Shown: positions 11,480 to 22,945, counted from the stretch's first letter. The stretch is 64,000 nucleotides of DNA from Bubalus kerabau (GCF_029407905.1 NC_073626.1:85649482-85713481), one strand, 5' to 3'. Notes: a model not told the origin generated them from the letters alone. Translations and numbers: made by a program.

Positions 11480-11674
11480 TTGCCTCTCTTTTTTTTTTTT
11501 TTTTTCAGCTTTAGTGAGATATAACAGACATATAACATTGTGTGTGGTCAAGGTGAACAAATGTGTTGATTTAGGACACATACATTGCAATATGATTCCC
11601 ACCAAAGTGTTAACTAACACCATCATGTCACAGTGATTGTCATTTTTTTTTTCTGCAGTGATCACATTTAAGAT
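11480..11674 (-). mobile_element. Old L1 3' UTR, antisense, starting at poly(T)
   Basis: Starts with a T tract of about 17 (the complement of the L1 poly(A)) at 11488-11506, followed by 'cagctttagtgagatataacagacat', the classic antisense end of ancient L1. Interrupted by a BOV-A2 SINE and resumed at 11963. Confidence 0.75.
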
Positions 11675-11972
11675 TTAAGCTCTTGCTGCTGCTGCTGCTA
11701 AGTCGCTTCAGTTGTGTACGACTCTGTGCGACCCCATAGACGGCAGCCCACCAGGCTCCCCCGTCCCTGGGATCCTCCAGGCAAGAACACTGGAGTGGGT
11801 TGCCATTTCCTTCTCCAATGCATGAAAGTGAAAAGTGAAAGTGAAGTTGCTCAGTCGTGTCTGACTCTTAGCGACCCCATGGACTGCAGCCCACCAGGCT
11901 CCTCCGTCCATGGGATTTTCCAGGCAAGAGTACTGGAGTGGGGTGCCATTGTCTTCTCCAAATTAAGCTCTT
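11675..11972 (-). mobile_element. BOV-A2-type SINE with 10-bp target duplication
   Basis: Dimeric BovB-derived SINE in antisense: (GCT)n tail, 'aagtcgcttcagttgtg', first monomer, the linker 'gtgaaaagtgaaagtgaag', and second monomer. Body 11685-11962. The target duplication ttaagctctt lies at 11675-11684 and 11963-11972. Inserted in the antisense L1. Confidence 0.9.
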
Positions 11973-12252
11973 AGCCACTTGCAAATATAGTGTTCACTAT
12001 TGCTATCTGTATCATAGTGCTTTCCATTAGATCCCCAGAACTTATTCATCTTCTAAGTGGAAGTTCGTACTCTTTGAGGCACACTTCCCTGTTTCCTCCC
12101 AGGCCCTGGTAACTTGAAACCACGACCTGGGAGGAAACCCTCAGTTTCTATGAGTTTAATGGTTTTTAGATTTCACATATAAGTGATAATCCACAGGACT
12201 TGTCTTTCTCTGCCTGATTTATTTCACTTAGCATAATGCCCTTAAGGTCCAC
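11973..12252 (-). mobile_element. Old L1 3' UTR to end of ORF2, antisense (continuation)
   Basis: Continues the L1 of 11480-11674 away from its poly(T). Plus-strand words such as 'cacatataagtgataatcc' and 'tttatttcacttagcataatg' mark the region just after L1 ORF2. At about 12252 the orientation flips. Confidence 0.75.
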
Positions 12253-12615
12253 TAACCCATATCTGTTAGAATGGCTATCAACAGAAAAACAAACAAACAA
12301 AGAAGAAATTAGTATTGGTGAGGATGTGAATAAGGAACCCCTGTGTACCACTGGTGGGAATGTAAATTGGTAGCAGCTACTATAAAAAACAACATGGAGA
12401 TTCTTTAAGTAAAGAACTATCATATGTTCCAGCAATTCCGCTTCTGTGTATATATTCAAAGGAAATGAAAAATAGGAAATAGAAGAGATATATGCACCAC
12501 TATTTTCAATGTACAATTCTTCACAATATCCAGGATATGGAACCTAAGTGTCTGTCATTGGGTGAATGGATAAAGAAGTTATGAAATACATACATATATA
12601 TAGATAGATAGATGT
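12253..12615 (+). mobile_element. Inverted 5' part of the same old L1
   Basis: Sense L1 ORF2 C-terminal region: 'ggtgaggatgtg', 'tgtaccactggtgggaatgtaaa', 'gttccagcaattccgc'. It covers the part of ORF2 immediately upstream of the antisense piece, which fits a 5' inversion (twin priming) of one L1. Ends in a short TAGA/TATA microsatellite (12591-12616). Confidence 0.7.
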
Positions 12616-12617
12616 AT

Positions 12618-13024
12618 ATATCAGTTCAGTTCAGTTCAGTCACTCAGTCGTGTCTGACTTTTTATGACCCCATGGACTGCAGGACGCAAGGCTTCCCTGT
12701 CTATCACCAACTCCCGGAGTTTACTCAGACTCATGTCCATTGAGTCAATGATGCCATCCAACCATCTCATCCTCTGTCATTCCCTTCTCCTCCTCCCTTT
12801 AATCATTCCCAGCATCACAGTCTTTTCAAATGAGTCAGTTCTTCACATCAGGTGGCCAAAGTATTGGAGTTTCAGCTTCAGCATCAGTCCTTCCAATATA
12901 TTCAGGACTGATTTCCTTTAGGATGGACTGGTTGGATCTCCTTGCAGTCCAAGGGACTCTCAAGAGTCTTCTCCAACACCACAGTTCAAAAGCATTCATT
13001 CTTCTGTGCTCAGCTTTCTTTATT
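12618..13024 (-). mobile_element. BovB 3' end, antisense, short
   Basis: Starts with a (CAGTT)4-like tail complement, then the BovB 3' end 'cactcagtcgtgtctgact', and runs about 400 bases to the CESW-coding region. A 20-bp tandem repeat abuts its 5' end. Confidence 0.9.
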
Positions 13025-13031
13025 TCTTTCT

Positions 13032-13096
13032 TACATATATATGAATATATATATATACATATGAATATATATATATACATATGAATATATATATAT
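13032..13096. repeat. AT-rich tandem repeat, 20-bp unit
   Basis: The unit atgaatatatatatatacat is at 13041-13060 and 13061-13080, with partial units on both sides. It probably grew from a TA microsatellite. Confidence 0.85.
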
Positions 13097-13249
13097 TTGC
13101 TGACATTTTATCTCTCTGCTCTATACTTACCACCAAGTCTTAGTGAAGATGTTAGTCTGAAACTTTTTATATGTATTTTTAGCTTATTTTTAAGGATTTA
13201 TATGTTGAACCAGACTTTTAAATTTATTTTGGTAATTGAGCATCAATGT

Positions 13250-13515
13250 TGCTGCTGCTGCTAAGTCGCTTCAGTTGTGTTCGACTCTGTGCAACCCCAT
13301 AGACGGCAGCCCACCAGGCTCCCCCATCCCTGGGATTCTCCAGGCAAGAACACTGGAGTGGGTTCCCATTTCCTTCTCCAATGTGTGAAAGTGAAAAGTG
13401 AAAGTGAAGTCGTTCAGTCGTGTCTGACTCTTAGCGACCCCATGGATTGCAGCCCACCAGGCTCCTCTGTCCATGGGATTTTCCAGGCAAGAGTACTGGA
13501 GTGGGGTGCCATTAA
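13250..13515 (-). mobile_element. BOV-A2-type SINE, antisense
   Basis: Full dimer with (GCT)4 tail at the left, both monomers and the 'gtgaaaagtgaaagtgaag' linker. Very similar to the copy at 11685-11962, so it is young. No clear target duplication by eye. Confidence 0.9.
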
Positions 13516-13588
13516 AATCTAATATTTATAGAATATTGACTATATTGCATACATTGCGTTAAACATTTGCATTTATTAAGATGCCATT

Positions 13589-13652
13589 GTGGTTCACTGG
13601 TGGCTCAGACAGTAAAAAATCCACCTGCTATGCAGGAAATCCAGGTTCAATC
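13589..13652 (+). mobile_element. Bov-tA SINE fragment (tRNA-like head)
   Basis: The head 'ttcactggtggctcagac' and 'ccacctgctatgcaggaaatcc' match the tRNA-related head of Bov-tA. The rest is missing. Confidence 0.7.
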
Positions 13653-15000
13653 CATTATTATCCTATTATCCCTCCAATGTGTTTTTGAATTGAGAGAATC
13701 AGGGTATAAGTGACCAAAAGAATGTGCCTCAATTCACACTGCTAATATGACAGACAGCAACAACTTAAACCAATGAAAATAAACAAATAAAAATATCTGC
13801 TTAATCATGGATCATGCTCTTAAGGGCTGCTCTACAGCAAGGTGAAATTTCTCCTGTATTCAGTCAAATTATAAATTACACATGCAGGTTTTGATTATTA
13901 AAGACATGAGAAAGATGCAATTTTAGGAAAAAGTACAATTTCTTGATTTAGATCTTCTAGGGTCTCTGAAATTATTTCAAAGAAAATTTGTTACTCTGCC
14001 TTTATAGTCTTTTTCTTATTTGGGGATTCATTGCTCTGCATAGTGTTAAAAATGTTCCACTAGTAACAGTTTGGATGTGCCCTTCAGAATGTTTTTAAAT
14101 ATTATCTACATAATATTTCTACATTTTATAAAACATGTATATGCCAATATTTTTGTATCATCACAAAATAAACAAAAGTACTTTAACGGTCTCTCTTAAA
14201 TCACTAGTTTAGTTTTTCAGCTTTCAACAATACTCTTTGCCTCTTAAAATGATTTGCTTATCAAGATATTATGAAACAAGAGCATTTTTCATTGATTTCA
14301 GTGGCAGTACTGTTGAATCCTCATATTTATTTTCTGAAGCATTTCACTTAGAATAGAAATACAAAACATTACTGCAGGCTTTGTTAAATTTGCCACTTCT
14401 CTGATACATGAAAAGTACTTGAGTTGAGGACAGCATTTCAATGGTACTGAGAACCTCAGAGGCTCTTCAAGCAAATAAAGACTTTTTGTCATTCCCATCT
14501 GCATTAGACGGGCAAATTGAATCAGAACTCTTTGACAGTGTTCAATTTTCAGATTTTTTTCAAGACTACCTTTGCTTTCCAAGCTAAGGTATTTGCATTT
14601 ATGGGTCAAGTTAATTTCTGAATATAAAAGGTATATATTTGCATTTATGCATACACCATTACAAAAATGTATGCCTTTAATATATAGAATATATAATGTG
14701 TGTCTTTATGTTATTAGTAGAATTAAAATGCTAATGAAAACTGTTGAGGAAGAAAACAAAAACATATTATGCTGCAATAGTCAGATCAATTAGCTCTATA
14801 TGTACCAACTAAAAATAAGATCCTGTTTTAGAGGTATTTTTAACATTTGCTTGAGAAATGTTTAATTTTTTACATTTTCTAAATTCATATATGATTTTGA
14901 ATTTTTTTCCCTTCACATATAAAAACCTCCTTCATTGTGCCCTTTCAGTTAAAAATGTCATAATAATAGTCCAGGCTTATCATTTTCCCCCTTCTACCTT
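13653..15000. other. Repeat-poor DNA
   Basis: About 1.3 kb with no repeat I recognise. It holds a minus-strand open frame of 103 codons at 14298-14609 (LSLESKGSLEKNL near its start) with no known domain. Treated as single-copy non-coding DNA. Confidence 0.45.
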
Positions 15001-15290
15001 CCATTATTGCTAGCAGCACGACAACTCTCCTATCACCCAGGGTTACAACCTTGAGTCCATCTTTGATTATCTCTCTTTCTACCTCGCATCTAGGACCTTT
15101 CTATGTCCTGCCATTTCTTTTATAATGTTTGAAAAGCCGGTTTCTTCTTTTTTGGTTTCCACCACCAAGACCCCAATCTACTTTCTTTTATTTTCTTTTA
15201 TTTCTGCTCCAACTATTGCAATCTTCCACATTCTTGCCTCCATATCTTTCTTCTTCCATCTCAACTACTAGATTGCTATGAAGTCCATGT
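15001..15290. mobile_element. Possible ancient repeat, pyrimidine-rich
   Basis: The pattern 'cttgagtccatctttgattatctctctttctac' followed by 'ccaactattgcaatcttcc' recalls a mammal-wide ancient repeat whose name I cannot give with certainty. A second stretch of the same type is near 41425-41660. Confidence 0.35.
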
Positions 15291-16897
15291 ATCTATTGGC
15301 GTGTCTGAACCAGAGGAAAGAAAATGGCTTAACATCAAAATGAACACGTTGAAAAGCAGAAGCTGCTGTTTGTTGAAGGTACAAACGATCATCAACATTT
15401 CAAAAAGTGCGTCCCATGGAACTTTTAGTCTCTTGAGATATTACACACACACACACACATACTTTTGTTCTCAAATAATCTTGGGAAATGTTTCATACAA
15501 TATATTCTTTTGTAGAGTCAAATTCACAGCAGTTTAACTTGAAGTTATTTATGAGAAGTCCTGTGGAAACATGCGTCTTTTTTCTTTTTAGCATTTTTAA
15601 AAAATGCTAAAGTGGTTCTTAAATTTACTTGACCATAGGGTCACTCCTACAGTAAATTTTTTAAAGTGTAGTATGAAGAGCACAGTTTGGGAAAAGCCAT
15701 TTAATGCTATCACTTCCACCTATTTACATTTCAGAGCTTTCTTTTAAAAAGGAAAGCAAAGTCTGGGGTTGCCCTAATTTTAAAAATGTAGAGAATCCAG
15801 CAAACTGCAACTACCAAGGCCAGAAACCAAAAGAAAGCTGCCTAGGAAGAACAGTACCATTAGTGGTTTGCTTCACATGGCAGGAGGATTTATGCAGATG
15901 ATTTATACCAGAAGTTGCTAATTTGGAAGGATTTTCAATGATGTCTTCATGGAAATCTTCCTCAATTATGTTAAATCAAGGAAATATATTTCCTGTCTTC
16001 AGCCTCATTGTCAAACTTCCGTACCTCTCCCTGCAGTCTGTAAGAAGAAATGAAAACAATAAATGATAAAAAAAAGCTTTAGATACCAAAAGCTTAATGT
16101 CTTGTTATCTTCTAATGTAAATTCATGTCAGTCAGGGACTGTGTTTATTATGCGCTCTGCAGCTCACTGTTTGCTGTATAAGCTTAATGAATTTGCCACT
16201 GATCAATCAGTGTATCACAAACTCTTTATGGAGCTTATTGTGTGGGAAGTGTAGCTCTCAGTCACATTATCTGACAAAAGTGTCTATATAAGCAGTCATC
16301 CTGAAGTGCTGATTCTGTTATTTGATTTGGGATTAAACAGTCTGTTGCAAGCCATCTGCTTTCCTATGCATGCGTCCTTGAGAGGTTAGATTTCAACAGA
16401 TAGTGCCCCATAACTTGAACAGGTATTTGAAAGATCAGAATTAGCTTAGACATATGCCACTGAAATTGCTGGCCTTATCCTAGAGGACTGTCCAGACTTT
16501 GACACTGGCGCCTAAATCAGAAAAAAAGTTTACTTTTCTCACATTGTTGCTGATTCAGAATCCTGCTACATTTGGCCAAGTGCCGTGAGACTCGAGATCA
16601 CTTGCCTGACAAAGTTTTACAACAGTTCATGCTCCTGAGTATATGAAAGTGTGCACTGGCTGTTCAAGCCACGTCTCCTGATGACTCCCAAAGAACGCAC
16701 TCTTCTGGCCTCTGCCTGATTACTCTGCAGAAACTTCTGTGTTTTCTGCTATCTCAGCAACTTCTGGAAATACCCAGCTGAAAACATGTATAGATATTAA
16801 ATACAATTCTGTGTTTCTAGTTGAAATAGAAAATAGTTGAGGCTCAATTCCAGGTAACCCAATTAAATAAAAATCTTACTTCATTAAAAATCTGACT
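15291..16897. other. Repeat-poor DNA with relatively high complexity
   Basis: About 1.6 kb. It contains an (AC)9 run near 15443-15461 and a weak ancient DNA-transposon-like stretch at 15600-15690 ('gtggttcttaaatttacttgaccatag'). The part at 16060-16800 has the most balanced base composition in the first 30 kb and no recognisable repeat. No open frame of note. A conserved non-coding element is possible but not shown. Confidence 0.45.
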
Positions 16898-17108
16898 ATT
16901 CCACAAGTACAGGGGCTTCCCAGGTGGCTAAGAATCCACCTACCAATGCAGGAGATGCATTGAAGAAAGAAGAAGGAAATGGCGACCTACTCTGGAACCC
17001 TTGTCGGGGAAATCCCATGAATAGAAGAGCCTAGTGGGCTACAGTCCATGGGGTAAGAAAAGAGTCAGACATGACTTATCGACTAAATAAAAATAACATT
17101 CCAGAAGT
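16898..17108 (+). mobile_element. Bov-tA SINE with imperfect 11-bp target duplication
   Basis: Sense Bov-tA: head 'ggcttcccaggtggcta', centre 'gaaggaaatggcgacctactc', end 'gagtcagacatgactta'. Body 16909-17097. Flanks attccacaagt (16898-16908) and attccagaagt (17098-17108) differ at one base. Confidence 0.85.
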
Positions 17109-17482
17109 GGATTTTGTGTGAGCTTCTAGGCATAGAAACGACTTTATTTTTCTTGGATGCATGCCTGAATGTGTGAAGTGGAAACTTTTGGAAGTTCCCA
17201 GATGTGTACCTCATTTAATATTGCTTTGGTTTGATATCTGAACCTAATTCCTTATTTACTCCATTGGTATGAAAAAAATTAAATGCCAGTCTGATGGTTT
17301 AGAAATGGCATTTCAATGTGAGTTTAATCCACACTTCTCTGATTACTACTGAAACCACACAACTTTTGCTCTTTGACCATTTGAGTACATCTTCAAAATG
17401 TTACCTGTTTATGTACTTTGCTCATTTTTCCACTAGGGTATTCATCTGTTTCTTTTTTATTTGTAGGACCTATATATAGCCT
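17109..17482 (-). mobile_element. Ancient L1 3' region, antisense
   Basis: The plus-strand words 'cctcatttaatattgctttggttt', 'cacttctctgattacta' and 'ttatgtactttgctcattttt' match the antisense last part of L1. Strongly decayed. Confidence 0.6.
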
Positions 17483-17485
17483 ATT

Positions 17486-18050
17486 AGTTCAGTCATTCAG
17501 TCATGTCCAACTCTTTGTGACCCCATGAACCGCAGCACACCAGGCCTTCTTGTCCATCACCAACTCCTGGAGTCCACCCAAACCTATGTCCATTGAGTCA
17601 GTGATGCCATCCAACCATCTCATCCTCTGTCGTCCCCTTCTCCTCCTGCCCCCAATCTTTCCCAGCATCAGGGTCTTTTCCAATGAGTCAGCTCTTCACA
17701 TCAGGTGGCGAAAGTATTGGAGCTTCCGCTTCAACATCAGTCCTTCCAATGAATATTTAGAACTGATCTCCTTTAGGATGGACTGGTTGGATCGCTTTGC
17801 AGTCCAAGGGACTCTCAAGAGTCTTTTCTAACACCACAGTTCAAAAGCATCAATTCTTTGGCACTAAACTTTCTTCATAGTCCAACTCGCACATCCATAC
17901 ATGACCACTGGAAAAACCATAGCCTTGACTAGACAGACCTTTGTTGACAAAGTAATGTCTTTGCTTTTCAATATGCTGTGTAGATTGGTCATAACTTTCC
18001 TTCCAAGGAGTAAGTGTCTTTTAATTTCATGGCTGCAATTGCCATGTTGC
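17486..18050 (-). mobile_element. BovB 3' end, antisense
   Basis: About 565 bases from the 3' tail ('cagtcattcagtcatgtccaac') to the region coding HEIKRHLLLGRKVMTNL. Minus-strand frame 17864-18052 keeps VFPVVMYGCASW (consensus CESW). Confidence 0.9.
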
Positions 18051-18179
18051 AATAATATCTTTTTCTATGGCTTGTTTTTAGTGTGGAAGTGGTATTTTTT
18101 TTCATGCACATGTTTGCTAGATATTCTGATTGAAAAAGTTCATTAAAAATACAACCAATTACATGTTGCTTAAAAGACA

Positions 18180-18296
18180 CAAAATTGAAATGTAAGGTTA
18201 AAGAAAGCAAAGTGTGGAAAAAGAGGTACTAAACAAACACTAACCTAAGTTGAGAGTGTAGCTATCAAAAAAACCTGTCTTTAAGGCAGAAAATAG
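18180..18296 (+). mobile_element. Degraded L1 ORF2 fragment
   Basis: A-rich sense L1-like stretch flanking the SINE that follows. It resumes at 18430 with words of the ORF2 endonuclease region. Low certainty for this part alone. Confidence 0.4.
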
Positions 18297-18427
18297 GACT
18301 TCCCTGGTGGTCTAGTCATTAAAACTCCATGCTTCCAAAGCAGAAGGCATGGATTCAGTCCCTGGTTAGGGAGCTAGAGTCCCACATGCTGTGTGGTGTG
18401 GCCAAAAAAATGAATAAATAAAATGAT
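18297..18427 (+). mobile_element. CHR-2-type SINE
   Basis: Head 'ggacttccctggtggtctag', B-box-like 'gattcagtccctggttaggg', end 'gtggccaaaaaaatgaataaataaaat'. Nearly complete, with an A-rich tail. Confidence 0.8.
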
Positions 18428-18429
18428 TT

Positions 18430-18625
18430 TTTATATAAAAAAAGAAGAAATATTACTAGAGATAAAAAAATTCATAATAATGAAAGGATCCATAGAATAC
18501 TGGTGATATAATTTGTATATAAGTCTACCTAACAATCAAGCCTCAAAATATATTTAAAAAATACATAGAGATAAAAGGAGAAAAAACAAATCCATACAGT
18601 AGGAGAATTTAACATACTGCTGGGC
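18430..18625 (+). mobile_element. L1 ORF2 endonuclease-region fragment
   Basis: Sense words 'ttcataataatgaaaggatcc', 'ctacctaacaatcaagcctc' and 'ggagaatttaac' match the part of L1 ORF2 coding the second half of the endonuclease. Confidence 0.6.
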
Positions 18626-19461
18626 TGGATTTCTTCAGGAGCACTCCTACGTCTCCTTTACAGTATGGGTAGAAAACACAATTTTTCTTATTTAGTTAAA
18701 TAGAATTTTCCCTCTAGTTCTTCTTTTCCAAGTGGCATATCCTTTTAGCAAGTCTAAGTTTATGCAGAAATCCCAAATCCTATTGCCCTCCTGGCTGTAG
18801 CCCTGTCTTACCTCGCTCTGAGGATATTAAACTTCAGTCCCTTAGTATTTACTGAGTCTAATCAACTATTCTCTGTTTCCCTCTTCCATCTTCAAAACAG
18901 TAGCATTAATAGCTTATATTCTTATGATTCTGGATTTTTACTTCTGGCATCTGAACATTTCACTTTCATTTTTGTAAGCTCTGCTATCAGTCAGTTACAT
19001 TTTGTTCTATTTATCCAACATTTATATGTGCCGTGACAACTGGATGATGGTTATTTGGGTTGCTTACCAAATACAGATTTTCCCTTTCAAAGCACAAATC
19101 AGGATTATCTTGGATAAATGCTGTGAGGTTGGGTGAAGTCAAGGGACATGTTCTCAACAGTGAATTCTGAGCAAATGTGACCCATGTAGCTTTTGGGGCT
19201 GAGCATTTAGTTACTAGTGGCTGATCCCGGGGAGTTTTTTATTCTGTTGAGTACATCAATTAGCTGTGTTCAAGATGGTAGCTGCTCTGTCAGCCTGTAT
19301 CTCTCATTAAATGCAATGAGTAGCGATTACCTGCTGATTTAAAAGGGACATGCTGCACAATTAGGAAATACATCTTTGGTTATTGTAAGTCACCAAAATT
19401 TTGGAGTTTCTGTGTATTTGTTTCTTTGTTATCACAGTATAATTTAGCTTATCCTGTCTGT
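18626..19461. other. Repeat-poor DNA grading into a possible old LTR-like repeat
   Basis: 18626-19050 shows nothing I recognise. 19080-19455 ends in 'caccaaaattttggagtttctgtg..atcacagtataatttagcttatcctg', which resembles the end of an ancient mammalian interspersed repeat, class uncertain. Confidence 0.35.
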
Positions 19462-19677
19462 AGCAGTCAGAACAATGGCTCTGCCAAAATGCCCACACCC
19501 TAGATAAACACTGCATTCTTTGAATATATTAGGTTAAATACTGTGAGAGTTGGTGGGGGCGGGGGGGGGGGGGGTTGTTGTTGCGTTGCAGATGGAATTA
19601 AGGTACTGATCAACTGACCATGAAATAGGAGTATTATCCTGGCTTATGAGGATTTGATATAATTATACCACTTTCCT
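19462..19677 (+). mobile_element. MLT1-like MaLR LTR, left part
   Basis: Begins 'tgtagcagtcagaacaatggctctgccaaaatgcc', the usual start of an MLT1-type LTR (tagtcagaataatggcccc). A run of G (19561-19574) sits inside. The LTR is cut at 19677 and resumes near 21589. This is a non-coding ancient LTR of a non-autonomous ERVL-related family. Confidence 0.7.
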
Positions 19678-19868
19678 GGTGACTCAGAAGGTAAAGAATC
19701 TGCCTGCACTGCAGGAGATCTTGATTTGATACCTGGGTAAAGAAGATGCCCTGGAGAAGGAAATGGCAAACCACTCCAGTATTCTTGCCTGTAGAATGCC
19801 ATGGACAGAGGAGCCTGGAGGATTACAGTCCATGGGTCACAAAGAGTTGGACAGGACTGAGTGACAAA
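19678..19868 (+). mobile_element. Bov-tA SINE inside the MLT1-like LTR
   Basis: Complete sense Bov-tA: 'ttcctggtgactcagaaggtaaag', 'ctgcctgcactgcaggagat', 'ggagaaggaaatggcaaacc', 'gagttggacaggactgag'. The antisense BovB follows directly. Confidence 0.88.
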
Positions 19869-21588
19869 TGCTGTTGCTCATTGTTCAGTTGCCAAGTCAA
19901 GTCTGATTCTTTGTGATCCCATGGACTGCAGCATGCTAAAGCCTCCTTGTCCCTCACATTTCCAGAAGTTTATCCAAGTTCATTTCCATTGCGTCGGGGA
20001 TGCCATCCAATCATCTCATCCTCTGTCACTTTCTTCTCCTTCTGCTTTCAATCTTTCCCAGCATCAGGGTCTTTTCCAATGAGTTGAGTGTTCACATCAG
20101 CTGGCAAAAGTATTGGAGCTTCACCTTCAGCATCAGTCCTTCCAATGAGTATTCAGAGTTGATTTCCTTTAAGATTAACTGGTTTTATCTCCTTTCTGTA
20201 AGGGACTTTCAAGAGTCTTCTCCAGTACCACAGTTCAAAAGCATCAATTCTTCAGCACTCTGCCTTCTTTCGGGTCCAGGTGTCACAGCTGTATGTGACT
20301 ACTGGAAAGACTATAGCCTTGACTATAGAGATCTTTGTCGGCAAAGTGATGTCTTTGCTTTTTAACACACTTTCTAGGTTTGTCATAGTTTTCACGCCAA
20401 GAAGCAGTTGTCATGTAATTTCACGGCTTCAGTCACCATCTGCAATGACTTTAGAGCCCAAGAAGAGGAATCTGTCACTGCTTTCACCTTTCTCCCTTCT
20501 ATTTGCCATGAAGTGATGGGACCAGATGCTGTGGTCTTAGTTTTTTTTTTTAATTTAGTTTTAAGCTGACTTTTTCACTCTCCTCTTTCACCCTCATCAA
20601 GAGGTTTTTTTAATTCCTTCTCGCTTTCTGTCTTTAGAGTGATATCATCCACATAGCTGAGGTTGTTGACATTTCTCCTGGCAATCTTGATTCCAGCTTG
20701 TAACTCATCCAGCCTGCCATTTCGCATTTATAAATTAAATAAACAGAGTGACAATAAACAGCCTTGTTGTACTCCTTTGTCAATCCTCAACCAATCAGTT
20801 GTTCCATACAAGTTTCTTACTGCTGCTTCTTGACCAGCATACAGGTTTCTCAAGAGACAGGTAAGACGGTCTGGTATTCCCATCTCTTTAAGAATTTTTC
20901 AGTTTGTTATGATCCACACAGTCATGGTATTTAGTGTAGTCAATGAAACAAAAGTAGATGTTTTTCTGGAATTCCCTTACTTTCTCTATGATCTAGCAAA
21001 CGTTGGTGATTTGATCTCTGGTTCCTCTGCTTTTTCTAAATCCAGCTTGAACATCTGGAAGTTCTCAGTAGACGTAATGCTAAAGCCAAGCATGCAGGAT
21101 TTTGAGCATAACCTTACTAGCATGGGAGATGCATGCAGTTTTCTGGTGGTTTGAACATTCTTTAGTTCAAACCACAGCCCTTCTTGGGAATTGGGATGAG
21201 GATTGACTTTTTCCAGTCCTGTGGCCACTGCTGAGTTTCCCAAATTTGCTGACATATTGAGTGCAGCACTTTGATAACATCATCTTTTAGGATTTTAAAT
21301 ACCTCTGCTGGAATTCCATCCCCTCCAGTAGCTTTATTAACAGCAGGGCTTCCTAAGGCCTACTTGACATTACACTCCAGAATGTCTGACTCTGGGTGAG
21401 TGACCACACTCAGCAGTTATCTGGGTCATTAAGATCTTTTCTGTACAGTTCTTCTGTGTATTCTTTTCATCTCTTCTGATCTCTTCTGCTTCTATTATAC
21501 CTTTACCATTTCTGTCCTTTATTGTGCCCATCTTTGGTTAAATGTTCCTTTGATATTTCCAATTTTCTTGAAGAGAATTCTAGACTAA
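19869..21588 (-). mobile_element. BovB LINE, antisense, 1.7 kb
   Basis: Minus-strand BovB from the linker before the RT domain to the 3' end. On the minus strand the order is linker, QxGFRKxRGT-type region, AKAFDC-type region (here disrupted), the catalytic box (plus-strand 'catagctgaggttgttgac', giving a YVDD-like box) and the CESW-type region (here degraded). Many stops. It splits the MLT1-like LTR. Confidence 0.9.
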
Positions 21589-21962
21589 CACTGCAACAGT
21601 GTAATTACAGGGGTACTTAAAAATGCAAGGGGAAAGCAATCAAGAAGATCAGAAAAGAGATGTAGTGGCAGAAACAGGGTCAAAGAGATTCTATGCTGCT
21701 GGCTGTGAAGATGCAGGAAGAGGACCAAGAACCAAGAAATGTGGGCAGTCTCTAAAAATTGGGAAAAGCAAGGAAACAATTTTCCCCTAGAGCCTCCACA
21801 AGGAATGCAGCTCTGGAAACACCTTGACTATAGTTCAGTAATACCAGTGTCAGACTTGTAGCCTACAGAACTGTAAGATAATAAATTTGTGCCATTTTAA
21901 GCTATCAAGTTTGTGATAATTGATTACAGTGGTAATTGAAGACTGATACACTGACCTATTCA
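21589..21962 (+). mobile_element. MLT1-like MaLR LTR, right part
   Basis: Resumes with 'ggggtacttaaaaatgcaag', then 'ggcagtctctaaaaattggg', 'cccctagagcctccacaagg' and 'gaactgtaagataataaat'. It ends 'ggtaattgaagactgatacac'. The order continues that of 19462-19677. Confidence 0.75.
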
Positions 21963-22945
21963 CTTAATCATTTACTATTGTCCTTAGACACAGGCAAGAG
22001 GGACAAATCTTTAGAGGGATCAAAATATCATGGACATACACAAAAACTTTATTAAGGAACATTTGATCAGCTCTGTCATTTGGAATATGAATTCAGTACT
22101 CACAAGAAGCACCTATAACCCTAAATGATTTCATTGACCATAAAATGGACATTGAATGCTAGAATTTCAGATTTATTTAAAACATACTTAATTTTTAGTA
22201 AGCTTTCAAAATATTATTTAAAATTTCAACTTTATATATAATTTAGAAATGAAATTATGAAATAAATCATCATTTGGGCTTTTGCTTCTACTTTAAATTT
22301 TTTTTATATTTAAGAAGAAAAATAAAACTTTTTGAAAACATACATGAATAGTAATATTAATACTTCATAGTTTTTGACAAAAATAAGTTACATTTTGAAT
22401 ATCATATCATTTTTATCTCTTTAAATTATTACTGAGTGGAGGTGATATAGAGCACAGTATTTTCAGATTTTTGCACCAGAAGCAGAACTTCTCCCCTACA
22501 AAGGAGCTAGATGAAGAAAGGGAACCCTGCTCCTCATAGCTGTATCTGCCTGAAATAGTTTCGATAACACAGGACTGAAAGGTATGAGAAACAGACAGTC
22601 AGCCCCTCCTGTGGAAAACTGTAATCCTATACAGGGAATCTGGGGGAGAGCAAGCTCCTATCTTCTTGGCCAAAGTTACCTGGAGTGGAGTTCCCAGGGA
22701 AGAGCTTTCATACACAGAGTTTTAGGGGGCAGGTTAGGAAATGAGTCATGGCTCAAATGCCACAGATTCTAGATGTTCTTACCAAAATTTAATAAATTTT
22801 CCTAAATGAATATTTCTCCATTACTATATGCTCTCAGGATGAATTTTCAGACTTTAAATGGTTGTTTTTTTCCATCAGTTGAATTATTGTTTTGCTGGGG
22901 AAAGAATGTGCTGAGTATTCTGCCTTTCTATAATTCTCTTGTGCA
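21963..22945. other. Repeat-poor AT-rich DNA
   Basis: About 1 kb. The first half is very AT-rich. 22440-22780 is of more balanced composition and holds a 62-codon frame (22584-22772) without recognisable similarity. No repeat assigned. Confidence 0.4.

Noticed and set aside
12664..12921. Hydrophobic short frames that look like signal peptides or membrane proteins
   Set aside because: They are antisense BovB. Their Leu/Ser/Pro content comes from the complement of Lys/Glu/Arg-rich BovB coding sequence.
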